A DNA stretch of 36,867 bases from positions 1 through 36,867 of the forward strand of contig CABQCC010000002.1 in assembly GCA_902462495.1 (NCBI GenBank), written 5' to 3'. Source of the stretch: an uncultured Eubacterium sp. (GTDB lineage: Bacteria > Bacillota > Clostridia > Oscillospirales > Acutalibacteraceae). The position numbers and the translations under genes are program-made. Shown piece by piece: positions 16,234-25,500 of this stretch (position 1 is the stretch's first letter; each line of letters opens with the position of its first letter). The notes under the pieces were generated by a model. The model was given only the letters and a program-made list of their open reading frames with translations, did not search any database and was not told the DNA's origin.

Positions 16234-17391
16234 ATGAAGATTGGTATTGTCACAATGGTGGGGAACAGTAATTATGGAAACATATTACAGAATTTTGCTG
16301 TTCAAAAAATTATTGAGGAGTTAGGATTTGATGCGTGTACACTAAATAATGATACTTCAACATGTGGTATTGTTAACCAAAAGCATAATAAATTTAGTGG
16401 TAAATATGTTAAACGATATATAAGTTCATATATGTTTACAAAATATGGTTGTAAAAACGAACGGGATTATAAGGCTTTTAGTGTAATTAACAAGATAAAA
16501 AATAAGAAACTATTTGTAAAATCTTTTAGGGAAAGAGAAAAAAAATTAAAGAATTTCAGATATGCTCATATTAACTATAATCCTAATCCTGTTGATAGTG
16601 ATGATTTTTTAAACGAACTTAATCAGTATTTTGCGTTTGTTTGTGGAAGTGACGTGGTTTGGCATCCAACATATCATAAAAACAAAGATGCAGATTTTCT
16701 TGGATTTGCACCAGAGTTTAGACGTATTGCATTTGCTCCGAGCTTTGGTGTGTCCAATATTTTAGAACGAACAAGAAGAGACGAATATTCTAAATGGATA
16801 AATGGAATTGATTATTTGTCTGTTAGAGATGAGAGTGGTCATAAAATAATTAAAGACTTAACAGGAAGAGAATCCGTTGTTTTAATGGATCCAACATTAT
16901 GTGTTAATGCAAGTGAATGGAGAAGTTTAGCTGTTGAACCAAAAAATAAACCCGAGGGTGAGTTCTGTTTGTGCTATTTTTTAGGAAATATGACAAAAGA
17001 GTATGAGAAATATATCAAAAAAAATGCAAGCGGAAAAGATTTGGTTTATATATGTGATGTGCAAGACATAAAGCATTATGCAACAGGTATAGAAGAACTA
17101 TTATGGTTAATTGATAACGCAAGTATGATGTTTACAGATTCTTTTCATGGTGTAGCGTTTTCTTTATTGCTTCATACAGAATTTATTGCGTTTGAAAGAG
17201 TGGAAGAAGGATTAGATTTATTCACAAGAATAGAGTCTTTGCTAAATATGACTAATCTTGAAAAAAGAAAATATGGAAGTGATTTAGTATCAATCGATTT
17301 CAGTAAATCAGATGCAATAATTTGTGAACGGCGACTTTTTATGATAAATTATTTAAAACAATCTTTAGAAAGTATAGGCAATTGTTTTTAA
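16234..17391 (+). CDS. Polysaccharide pyruvyl transferase family protein
   Basis: The 385-aa protein begins IGIVTMVGNSNYGNILQNFA, contains FVCGSDVVWHPTY and has the late motif S303-F-H305-G in TDSFHGVAFSLLL, the pattern of the CsaB/polysaccharide pyruvyl transferase family. Members transfer a ketal-linked pyruvate from PEP to a sugar, giving a negative charge to the glycan. The family also includes proteins acting as transferases of other groups, so the exact modification is not certain. In many Clostridia and Bacteroidetes it is found with an FrhB-type iron-sulfur protein in the same cluster, and here that gene lies 1 kb downstream. GGAG precedes the ATG. Confidence 0.9.
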   Translation: MKIGIVTMVGNSNYGNILQNFAVQKIIEELGFDACTLNNDTSTCGIVNQKHNKFSGKYVKRYISSYMFTKYGCKNERDYKAFSVINKIKNKKLFVKSFREREKKLKNFRYAHINYNPNPVDSDDFLNELNQYFAFVCGSDVVWHPTYHKNKDADFLGFAPEFRRIAFAPSFGVSNILERTRRDEYSKWINGIDYLSVRDESGHKIIKDLTGRESVVLMDPTLCVNASEWRSLAVEPKNKPEGEFCLCYFLGNMTKEYEKYIKKNASGKDLVYICDVQDIKHYATGIEELLWLIDNASMMFTDSFHGVAFSLLLHTEFIAFERVEEGLDLFTRIESLLNMTNLEKRKYGSDLVSIDFSKSDAIICERRLFMINYLKQSLESIGNCF

Positions 17392-17403
17392 AAGGAGCGC
17401 TAA

Positions 17404-18405
17404 ATGAGTAAAAAGGATTTGTTAGAAAAAATTATTAGACATGTTAAAATGGGATTTCAAGGATTCAAGGAATACCCTTCAAACTATAAAGAGTTTGGAT
17501 TGTCAGTAGCAAATGTGAAATTAAGAAGAAGTTGGAACCTAATCAAAAGTCATACTTATATTGAATCAATGACATCATATGTAGAAAATGAAATAAACGA
17601 AGTGCTAAAACAATATTCGAAAAATATTCCTGAAATAGAGATAAAACAAATTGATGAAAAAGAATCAATACCGATTTGGATATCTTGGTTTCAAGGGGAA
17701 GAGCTTGCTCCGGAACTTTGTAAGGCTTGTATAAATAATATTAGAAGCATAATCCCTGAAGGAACTAAAGTTATATTTTTGACAAAAGATAACTATTTGA
17801 ATTATATTGATATTCCTCAAAATGTGCTAAAAAAGTTTTTAGATGGTAAGATTGGCATGACAAATTTTACTGATATTATGAGATACTATTTATTAAGTAC
17901 ATATGGAGGTGCTTGGATCGATTCGGCAATTTTTTTGACTAACGATATTATCAATAAGGCATTTAAATATGACTTATATACTCCAAAGTTCTGTGATGAA
18001 AAATATATATTAGAGGATGCATCACGAGGATTATGGGTTGGAGGATGTTTGTTTTCAAAAGAACCTTCATTATTGTTTAAATATGTATATGATTGTTTGA
18101 TTTGGTTTTGGAGCAATCATGATAAAGCAATTGAATATTTAGTATGTGATTATTTTTTATTTAGTGCATATAAAAATCTTGACTTTGCAAAAAAAATTAT
18201 AGATTCTGTTCCTATAAACAGTACGAATAAACGATTGTTTAATAGCAAATTAAATGAGAGATATTCAGATGAATTGTGGATGGAATTAACAAATGCATCA
18301 GACATTCATTTGATAAATAGACATATTGAGTATCAAAAATTTACAAGTGATGGGGAATTGACTATATATGGTCATTTGTTAAACATCAACGGTGTTGATG
18401 TTTAA
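17404..18405 (+). CDS. Capsular polysaccharide synthesis protein (GT32-related, Caps_synth type)
   Basis: The 333-aa product contains PIWISWFQGEELAPELCKAC, then FTDIMRYYLLSTYGGAWIDS with the acidic D173, and the WVGGCLFSKEPSLLF segment. This is the layout of capsular polysaccharide synthesis proteins (Caps_synth), relatives of DXD sugar transferases whose DXD is reduced to WIDS. It likely transfers a sugar to the repeat unit. It has a strong AAGGAG site and its end is 19 nt from the start of the iron-sulfur gene. The reduced metal motif makes the enzymatic assignment less firm than for its GT neighbours. Confidence 0.84.
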   Translation: MSKKDLLEKIIRHVKMGFQGFKEYPSNYKEFGLSVANVKLRRSWNLIKSHTYIESMTSYVENEINEVLKQYSKNIPEIEIKQIDEKESIPIWISWFQGEELAPELCKACINNIRSIIPEGTKVIFLTKDNYLNYIDIPQNVLKKFLDGKIGMTNFTDIMRYYLLSTYGGAWIDSAIFLTNDIINKAFKYDLYTPKFCDEKYILEDASRGLWVGGCLFSKEPSLLFKYVYDCLIWFWSNHDKAIEYLVCDYFLFSAYKNLDFAKKIIDSVPINSTNKRLFNSKLNERYSDELWMELTNASDIHLINRHIEYQKFTSDGELTIYGHLLNINGVDV

Positions 18406-18424
18406 TTATGGAGAAATTTTAATT

Positions 18425-19603
18425 ATGAGCGAAAACAAATCTTTTGTTGATTTTTTAGAGAAAAAAAGCGATTGCTCAGGATGCCACTCCTGCTATAATG
18501 CGTGTCCTAAAAATTGCATTTCTATGGATAAAGACAACGAGGGCTTTTGGTATCCAATCGTTAATTTAGGCAAATGCGTGCATTGTAATATGTGCCAAAA
18601 AGTTTGTCCTGCTGTTAATGAAAATAAAACAGATAATAAGCCTGCATCATATTTAGGTTACAATAACAATCAAGATATCAGAAAAAGTAGTTCATCAGGT
18701 GGGATGTTTTCTCCTATTGCCGAGAAGATTATTAACGATGGCGGAGTTGTATTTGGTGCAGCTTTCAACGATAAATTTGAGATTGAACATATTTGTGTTG
18801 ATTCGGTTGAAGATTTGTCAAAGCTTCGTGGTTCAAAATATGTTCAAAGCAAAATCGGTGATACATATTGTCAAGTGAAATCCTTGTTAAAGGATGGTAA
18901 GATTGTATTATTCACAGGAACTCCATGTCAAATTGAAGGATTGTATTCATATCTTGGTAAGCAAAGAACAGATAATTTGTTCACACAAGACATAATTTGC
19001 CATGGTGTACCTTCACCAAATGTGTGGAATGAGTATTTAAAATATAGAGCAAATGGCGCTGACATAAAGGATGTTTCATTTAGAAATAAAAAATACGGTT
19101 GGCATTATTTCTCAATGATGATTGAAACAGATAAAAAACGATATACAAAGCGTCTGGATGAGGATTTGTTTATTAAGCTTTTTCTTGATAATACAATTTT
19201 AAGGCCTTCATGCTACGCTTGTAAATATAAGAAAGAAGTTAGAAATTCTGATTTCACATTGGCTGATTGTTGGCATCCGGCAAAGGTTAAGTCACAAATC
19301 AAAGATGACGATAAGGGCTTGTCAATGATGTTTGTGAACACAGATAAAGCAAGAAATTTATTTGAAGAAATAAAATCCAATTATGTGCTTCAAAAAATCG
19401 AATATGATTTAGCTATAAAAAGCCAAATAGCGGCAACAAAATCGGTAGAACCAAACGCTCATCGACCTGATTTTTTTGTTGTATTTAAAAATAAAGATTT
19501 TGCTTATATTGATGAAAATTGGTATGGTAATAATATGCTATCAAAAATAAAGAATAGCTATATTTATAAAAAATCAAAATTGAATTTGATTATAAAAGGT
19601 TAG
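18425..19603 (+). CDS. FrhB-type iron-sulfur oxidoreductase (coenzyme F420 hydrogenase/dehydrogenase beta-subunit family)
   Basis: From the ATG at 18425 (GGAGA upstream) the product is 392 aa. Two 4Fe-4S ferredoxin motifs open it: C17, C20, C23, C27 and C51, C54, C57, C61. The FrhB domain follows, with SSSGGMFSPIAE, GSKYVQSKIG, LFTGTPCQIEGL and the CHGVPSP segment, then a second cysteine pair in SCYACKYKKE and DCWHP near the C-terminus. The family transfers electrons through flavin and Fe-S clusters. Members in glycan clusters of non-methanogens do not use F420 as far as known, and their substrate is undefined. Its repeated pairing with pyruvyl transferase genes suggests it reduces an intermediate or a sugar during decoration. 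Confidence 0.9.
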   Translation: MSENKSFVDFLEKKSDCSGCHSCYNACPKNCISMDKDNEGFWYPIVNLGKCVHCNMCQKVCPAVNENKTDNKPASYLGYNNNQDIRKSSSSGGMFSPIAEKIINDGGVVFGAAFNDKFEIEHICVDSVEDLSKLRGSKYVQSKIGDTYCQVKSLLKDGKIVLFTGTPCQIEGLYSYLGKQRTDNLFTQDIICHGVPSPNVWNEYLKYRANGADIKDVSFRNKKYGWHYFSMMIETDKKRYTKRLDEDLFIKLFLDNTILRPSCYACKYKKEVRNSDFTLADCWHPAKVKSQIKDDDKGLSMMFVNTDKARNLFEEIKSNYVLQKIEYDLAIKSQIAATKSVEPNAHRPDFFVVFKNKDFAYIDENWYGNNMLSKIKNSYIYKKSKLNLIIKG

Positions 19604-19607
19604 AAAA

Positions 19608-20555
19608 ATGAAAAATCCTAAAGTAAGTTTAATAGTACCTTGTTATAATATTGAAAAGGTATGTGATCGTTTTTTTGAATCATTATTAAATCAAACTTAT
19701 AACAATATAGAAATTATTTTAGTTAATGATGGGTCTATAGATAATACTGAAAAAATTCTTTTAAAGCAAAAAATACAACTTGAAGAAAAAGGATACGAGG
19801 TTAAGTATATTTTTCAAGATAACAAAGGCCTTGGCGGGGCAATAAATACAGGATTGAAAAATTTCACGGGTGAGTTCCTTTGTTGGGCAGATCCTGATGA
19901 TTTTTTTGAATTGAATTCGATTGAACTTCGTGTTAAATATATGCAAGAGCATCCTAATTGTGCAATAGTTTCAAGTGATGCTTATAGCGTTAATGGTGAT
20001 GAAAAACAATTGCTTAGCACTTCTTTTCCTAATGTCAATAAGAAAAAACAGTTTGAAAATTTAATAAAAAAAGATTTTCTGTTTTGTCCAGGATGTCATA
20101 TGATTAGGACTTTAGATTTTGATAAAGTAAATCCGAGCAGAGATATTTTTGAATATCGCAGAGGTCAGAATTGGCAATTATTAATTCCGATTTTATACAA
20201 ATATGATTGGTCGTTTTTGAATGTTCCATTATATAATTATGTGGTTTATGAAAATAGTATGTCGCATATAAAAGAAACATATGAAGAAAAAATCATTAGA
20301 AATAACGAGCATAAAAAAGTTATTATTGAGACATTAAATCGTATGTTTATTTCAAAAGAAGAGAATGGTAAATTGCTCTTTGAAATTGAAGGTATATATA
20401 ATAAAATAAATATGGGATATTCATATGTAGAAAGTAACGAAGAAGATTATAAAAAGTATTACAAGATTTGTAAAAAATTTAAATCAGTCTCATTAAAGGA
20501 CTATCTTAAATTGTATTTAATTAAAATAAAAAGATTACATAAACTCTTTATATAA
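19608..20555 (+). CDS. Glycosyltransferase family 2
   Basis: The 315-aa GT-A enzyme shows VSLIVPCYNIEKVCDRFFES, IILVNDGSIDNT, a GLGGAINTGLKN segment and the metal motif D95-P-D97-D98. The C-terminal third is lysine-rich and likely contacts the membrane. Its role should be the addition of one sugar of the repeat unit before flipping. It is the last transferase in the operon and is followed after 7 nt by the flippase. The ribosome binding site is weak. Donor sugar unknown. Confidence 0.89.
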   Translation: MKNPKVSLIVPCYNIEKVCDRFFESLLNQTYNNIEIILVNDGSIDNTEKILLKQKIQLEEKGYEVKYIFQDNKGLGGAINTGLKNFTGEFLCWADPDDFFELNSIELRVKYMQEHPNCAIVSSDAYSVNGDEKQLLSTSFPNVNKKKQFENLIKKDFLFCPGCHMIRTLDFDKVNPSRDIFEYRRGQNWQLLIPILYKYDWSFLNVPLYNYVVYENSMSHIKETYEEKIIRNNEHKKVIIETLNRMFISKEENGKLLFEIEGIYNKINMGYSYVESNEEDYKKYYKICKKFKSVSLKDYLKLYLIKIKRLHKLFI

Positions 20556-20561
20556 TAAAAG

Positions 20562-20585
20562 TTTGGTGAATAATTTGGTGAATAA
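20562..20585 (+). repeat. 12-bp tandem duplication at the flippase start
   Basis: TTTGGTGAATAA occurs twice head to tail. Each copy holds a TTG-GTG pair that can serve as a start, so the duplication doubles the start sites without shifting the frame. Confidence 0.8.
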
Positions 20586-22122
20586 TAGAGAAAAAAGCCG
20601 TACACATATGGCAATAAAAAATATTATTTGGGGATATGGTAATACTTTTTTAACGACAGTGTTAAAATTTGTTTGTAGATGGATATTTATCAGGACTATC
20701 GGTGTTACATATTTAGGAATAAATGGATTGTACACTAATATTTTGCAAGTGTTGTCATTATCCGAATTAGGTATCGCTACTGCAATGAATTATAGCTTGT
20801 ATAAGCCTATTGCAGAAAAAGATATTGAAAAAATCAAATCGCTAATGTACGCTTACAAAATTGCTTATAGGATTATAGCAATAGTAATTGGTGTTATTGG
20901 AATAGCGATAATTCCGTTTTTGCAGTATTTGATTAAAGATGCAAAAGGATTAACAAACAAAGAATTAATTTTTTATTATGTGCTTTTTTTGTTTAATACA
21001 ATTATTTCTTATTTTGTTTCATATAAGTTTAGTTTAAATAATGCGGAACAAAAGGGTTATATAACAAATAATATAACAACTGTCGTAACAATTGTCACAA
21101 GTGTTTTGCAAATAATTGTGCTGGTAGTGTTTCGTTCATTTACTTCATATCTTGTTATTCAAATAGTAATAAGTGCGATTTCAAAGATTTTTACTTCTAT
21201 TTATCTTGATAAATTATACCCATATTTAAAAGAAAAAAATATACAACCACTTGATAAAAAAACAAAAGCTTCTCTTTTTACTAATGTTAAATCATTGATG
21301 GTTCATAAATTGGGAGAAGTTGCAGTTAATCAAACGGATAATATTATAATATCATCGTTTATTAGTATAAAATCAGTGGGCTTAATCTCAAACTATACTT
21401 TGATTACCGGAACGGTAGATGCCTTTTTAAGTATAGTGTTTAACAATATTGTTGGTAGTTTAGGGAATCTTTGCGCAACAACAGATAAAAATCATCAATA
21501 TAGAATTTTTAAAATATATGACTTCGTTGATTTTTGGCTGTATGGCTTTGCTGCGATCGCATATGTTTCGTTAATTCAACCATTTACCGAATTGATGTGG
21601 GGAAAAGAATTTGTTGTTGATTTTAGAGTTGTTTTATTAATAATTATAAATACATATATAGTTGGACAAAGAATTCCTTTAAACAACATGAAAACAGCAG
21701 GAGGAATATTTAAACAGGATAGATATTTACCAGCTATTCAAGCAGTGTTAAATTTGGTTATATCTATTGTGCTTGCAAGGCAAATTGGTTTAATAGGTGT
21801 ATATATTGGAACAATTATTTCCGGAATTGTTCCAACATTCATCAGACCTTTATTAACATATAAAAAATTGTTTAACAGAAATCCGGGAGAATTTTATTTG
21901 ATTTTTATAAAACATTTTTTTGTTATATGTATAATGGGCGTAATAAATTATTATATAACAAATTTGATTATGTCAAATTGTAATTGGTTAACTTTTGCTG
22001 TTTCAATTATCATTACGGCGATATTGCCAAATGCAATATTGATATTGCTATATTTTAGATGTGATGAATTTAAATATTTGAAACAAATGATTTTAGGATT
22101 ATTTATGAAAATAAAAAGATAA
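20563..22122 (+). CDS. Polysaccharide flippase (Wzx/MATE-like oligosaccharide translocase)
   Basis: The 519-aa protein is an integral membrane protein with about 12-14 hydrophobic segments. Early segments show IRTIGVTYLGINGLYTNILQVLSLSELGIATAMNYSLYKPIA, here quoted in separate parts: TIGVTYLGINGLYTNI, then LSLSELGIATAMNYSLYKPI. That pattern marks lipopolysaccharide-biosynthesis flippases of Firmicutes. It moves the undecaprenyl-linked repeat unit outward for the EpsG-like polymerase. The start is unclear: TTG 20563, GTG 20566 or GTG 20578 are all possible, none has a good ribosome binding site, and a 12-bp tandem duplication spans them. The gene closes the operon; a terminator follows at 22180. 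Confidence 0.9.
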   Translation: MVNNLVNNREKSRTHMAIKNIIWGYGNTFLTTVLKFVCRWIFIRTIGVTYLGINGLYTNILQVLSLSELGIATAMNYSLYKPIAEKDIEKIKSLMYAYKIAYRIIAIVIGVIGIAIIPFLQYLIKDAKGLTNKELIFYYVLFLFNTIISYFVSYKFSLNNAEQKGYITNNITTVVTIVTSVLQIIVLVVFRSFTSYLVIQIVISAISKIFTSIYLDKLYPYLKEKNIQPLDKKTKASLFTNVKSLMVHKLGEVAVNQTDNIIISSFISIKSVGLISNYTLITGTVDAFLSIVFNNIVGSLGNLCATTDKNHQYRIFKIYDFVDFWLYGFAAIAYVSLIQPFTELMWGKEFVVDFRVVLLIIINTYIVGQRIPLNNMKTAGGIFKQDRYLPAIQAVLNLVISIVLARQIGLIGVYIGTIISGIVPTFIRPLLTYKKLFNRNPGEFYLIFIKHFFVICIMGVINYYITNLIMSNCNWLTFAVSIIITAILPNAILILLYFRCDEFKYLKQMILGLFMKIKR

Positions 22123-22358
22123 AAAAATATGATAAATATAATTTGATATGCCTATAAAAATGAGTAATAGAAAAAGGGATCCTCTTGATGTAGAATAAAC
22201 ATCAGGAGGGAATTTTTATGTTAAAAAGTTATTATACATAAGAAATTATAAAAGTGAAGCATTAATCTTTAATTTTACAATAATTTACGATGCAAGTAAA
22301 GGGAATGCAGAAAATAGAGAATATTTATGGACAAGTGCTATTTATTTTGGCAAAAACA
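22123..22358 (+). other. Spacer between polysaccharide operon and CRISPR locus
   Basis: After the terminator at 22180-22218 no convincing gene is present. A good GGAGGG site precedes an ATG at 22218, but that frame encodes only seven residues before TAA. The frame used by cas9 is open from about 22197 onward; one extra A in the AAAAA tract at 22222-22226 would join the ATG to it. This may be a small broken gene or chance. Confidence 0.4.
22180..22218 (+). terminator. Terminator of the polysaccharide operon
   Basis: An 11-bp stem (arms 22180-22190 and 22200-22210, two G-U pairs, 9-nt loop) is followed by AATTTTTA. It lies 58 nt after the flippase stop. Confidence 0.75.
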
Positions 22359-22387
22359 TTTACAAAGCTGAAAATGTGTGGTATACT
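22359..22387 (+). promoter_or_regulatory. Probable tracrRNA promoter
   Basis: TTTACA (22359-22364), exactly 17 nt, then TATACT (22382-22387) preceded by TGG as an extended -10. The expected start at about 22394 is 4 nt before the anti-repeat. Because cas9 follows the tracrRNA closely, it may also be the cas9-cas1-cas2 promoter. Confidence 0.65.
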
Positions 22388-22399
22388 TCAATTGTTCTT
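22377..22399 (+). other. crRNA-repeat mimic directly 5' of the tracrRNA anti-repeat
   Basis: Positions 22389-22399 (CAATTGTTCTT) are a perfect reverse complement of 22410-22420 in the anti-repeat, and 22377-22383 (TGTGGTA) pair with 22424-22430 with one G-U pair. The two helices and the internal loop between them copy the lower stem, bulge and upper stem of the crRNA:tracrRNA duplex. The segment overlaps the -10 box, so it is only transcribed in RNAs that start upstream. Confidence 0.7.
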
Positions 22400-22486
22400 A
22401 TAACATACCAAGAACAATTGGGTTACTACAAAAAGGTAGAAAACCGAAAAGCTCTGACGGCTCCTTTTTGGAGCCGTTATCTTTTT
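22394..22486 (+). ncRNA. tracrRNA of the type II-C system
   Basis: The anti-repeat at 22398-22432 matches the plus-strand array repeat at 30 of 35 positions, so it can pair with crRNAs read on minus. Pairing gives 17 uninterrupted bp, a short upper stretch, a two-base mismatch at 22423-22424 and a 7-bp lower stem. Then come a small GGT-ACC hairpin (22435-22445) and a strong terminator hairpin (22457-22464 with 22470-22477) running into CTTTTT. Length of about 93 nt fits a tracrRNA. The 5' end is inferred from the promoter; the 3' end from the T-run. The anti-repeat differs from the array repeat at 22415 and 22420, exactly where it pairs with its own 5' flank. Confidence 0.88.
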
Positions 22487-22507
22487 ATATCAAAAAGGAG
22501 AAACATT

Positions 22508-25500
22508 ATGAAGTACGGTATCGGATTGGATTGTGGAATTGCATCTGTTGGCTATTGTGTAACAGAACTGGATTCAAATGATGAGCCTAAAAGAATTGTT
22601 CGTCTTGGTTCAAGGATTTTTGACAAAGCCGAAAATCCAAAAGACGGCAGTTCACTTGCAAAGCCGAGGAGAGAGGCGAGGGGACTTCGCCGAAGAATAA
22701 GACGGCATCAGCACAGGCTTCAACGCATTAGGTATATGCTTGTAAGTGATGGAATTGTAAACCAATGCGAGCTTGGCGCAATGTTTCAAGGTCAATTGTC
22801 CGATATATATGAAATAAGAACAAGGGCTCTTGATGAACCGATAAGCAATGTTGAGTTTGCAAGAGTGCTTATTAATCTTGCACAAAGAAGAGGCTTTAAA
22901 TCAAACAGAAAAGTTGACGAAAACACAAAAGATAAAGAAACAGGAAAACTCCTCGGTGCTATTGAAAAAAACAGGGAAAACATTGCCAAAAACGGCTACC
23001 GTACAGTTGGCGAAATGCTGTATAAGGACGAAAGATATTCAAAGTACAAGCGTAACAAGGGAGAGGACTATCTCAACACGGTATCTCGTGATATGATTGC
23101 CGATGAAATAAAGATGATTTTTTCTGCTCAACGCAGTTTTTGTATGCCTTTTGCAACGGAGGAAATTGAAGCAAGATATACGGATATAGTTATGTCACAA
23201 AGACCGTTTGATTTAGGTCCGGGTGAGGGTAATGAAAAATCTCCGAGTCCGTATTCAGGCAACCAAATTGAAAAAATGGTTGGCAGATGTACTTTCTTCC
23301 CTGAAGAATATCGTGCGGTAAAAGCAAGTTATTCTTTTCAACTTTTTTCGCTTTTGCAGGGAATAAATAATATCACTTTGGTTGATGATGGAGGTAACGC
23401 ATTTTCTCTTTCGCAGCAGGAGCGTAATGAGTTAAAGGAATATTGTTTTAAAACAAAGTCGGTTACTTACGCTTCAATAAGGAAGAAACTGAAGATTTCA
23501 CCTGATTTCAAATTTAAGAACATTACTTATACCGAAAAAGGTGTTGTGGAGTCGGAGAAAAAGACAAAATTTCAACATCTGAATATATATCATCAAATGA
23601 AAAGCACATTGGGCGATGCTATGAATTCGCTCTCACATGATGAACTTGATGAAATCGGCAGAATATTTACATTCTATAAAAACGATACAAAGATTATTGA
23701 GGCTCTCGAAAAAACAGATATAGACAAGGGCCTTTATCCGGCACTTTTGAATCTTCCGTCATTTAGCAAAACAGGGCACATTAGTGTTAAGGCGTGCAAA
23801 TTGCTTATTCCGTTTTTGGAAGAAGGTAAAACATACAATGAGGCTTGCGAATGTGCAGGTTTGGATTTCAAGGCACACAGCAATGCCGAAAAGCAAATGT
23901 TGCTTCCGCCAAAATCAGATGAACTTGATGATATCGTTAATCCTGTTGTAAGGCGTGCGGTGTCACAAACCGTTAAGGTTGTAAATGCAATAATCAGAGA
24001 AATGGGAGCTTCGCCTACTTATCTTAATATAGAACTTGCACGAGAACTTTCAAAGAGCAAGAAAGAGCGAGATGAGATTGAGAAAAATTATCTGCTTAAC
24101 AGAGCTAAAAATGAAAAGATAAAGAAAGAGATTGTTGATAATTTTGGTTTTGAGCCAAAGGGGCAGGATATTGTTAAGCTAAAACTATATCATGAGCAAG
24201 ACGGAATTTGTCCGTATTCATTAAAATCAATCGAGTATGACAGATTGTTTGAGGTTGGATATGTGGATATTGACCATATAATTCCGTACAGTGCTTGCTT
24301 TGACGACAGCTATAACAATAAAGTTTTGACATTTTCTTCTGAAAACAGACAAAAGAGAAATCGTGTTCCGCTTGAATATTTGCCTGAAAATAAAAAATCG
24401 GATTATTGTGTTTGGGTAAACAGCAATATCCGAAATTACAGAAAAAAGCAGAATTTGCTTAAGGAGCATTTTACAGAAAAGGACAAAGAGGACTTTAAGC
24501 AAAGAAACCTTAATGACACAAAATATTTGAGCAGAGTTCTTTATAATTACATAAATGACAATTTGCTTTTTGAGGATTTCGCAAACGGCAGAAAACGACA
24601 TGTTATTTCTGTTAACGGTGCCGCAACGGCTCATATGCGTAAATGTTGGGGCATTGACAAAATCAGAGAAAACGGTGATTTGCACCATGCTGTGGACGCT
24701 GCGGTTATTTCTTGCGTAACTCAAGGAATGGTGAACAAAATATCAAAGTATTCTTTTGACAGAGAAACGATGTTTGATGTTGATTATCGCACAGGAGAGG
24801 TTAAGGAGCGTTTTTCGCTTCCGTATCCGAATTTCAGGAAAGAACTTGAAGCAAGAAGCGAAATTGAAGATGAAAAGCGACTTAAAAGCGTGTTGTTGTC
24901 ATTTCCAAATTACAGCTATGATGATGCCGAAAGTGCAAAACCTGCTTTTGCTTCCCGTATGCCTCGTCGAAAGGTTACAGGTCCGGCTCACAAGGACACA
25001 ATTCGTTCGGGTAAGGTTGACGGATGTAAAATTTCAAAGGTTGAGTTGACATCACTTAAACTTAAAAACGGTGCTATCGAGGATTATTATAATCTCAAAA
25101 GTGATACTTTGCTTTACAATGCACTTTTGCAAAGGCTTATTGAGTTTGACGGAGATGCAAAACAAGCATTTGCAGAGGAGTTCCACAAGCCAAAAGCAGA
25201 CGGAACACCGGGTCCGATTGTGAAGAAAGTTAAACTCATTGAACGTTCATCGTCAAGCGTTAAGGCAAGAAATGAAAACAAACTTGGAATTGCAGATAAC
25301 GGCTCAATGGTTCGTATAGATGTATTCTATGTCGAAAATGACGGCTATTATTTTGTGCCGATTTATGTTGCCGATACTATAAAGCCGACATTGCCTAATC
25401 TGGCTTGTGTTCCCGGTGAAAAGCCGTGGAAAGAAATGGATGATAAAGACTTTGTGTTCTCGTTATATCCAAATGATTTAATTCGTATAACGGCTAAAAA

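Noticed and set aside
22376..22507. 44-residue N-terminal extension of Cas9
   Set aside because: It lies in the tracrRNA gene, and the ATG at 22508 has AAAGGAG and starts with the normal RuvC-I sequence.
24227..24724. 165-codon minus-strand frame inside cas9
   Set aside because: It lies opposite the HNH and RuvC-III coding region, has no ribosome binding site and no recognisable motif.
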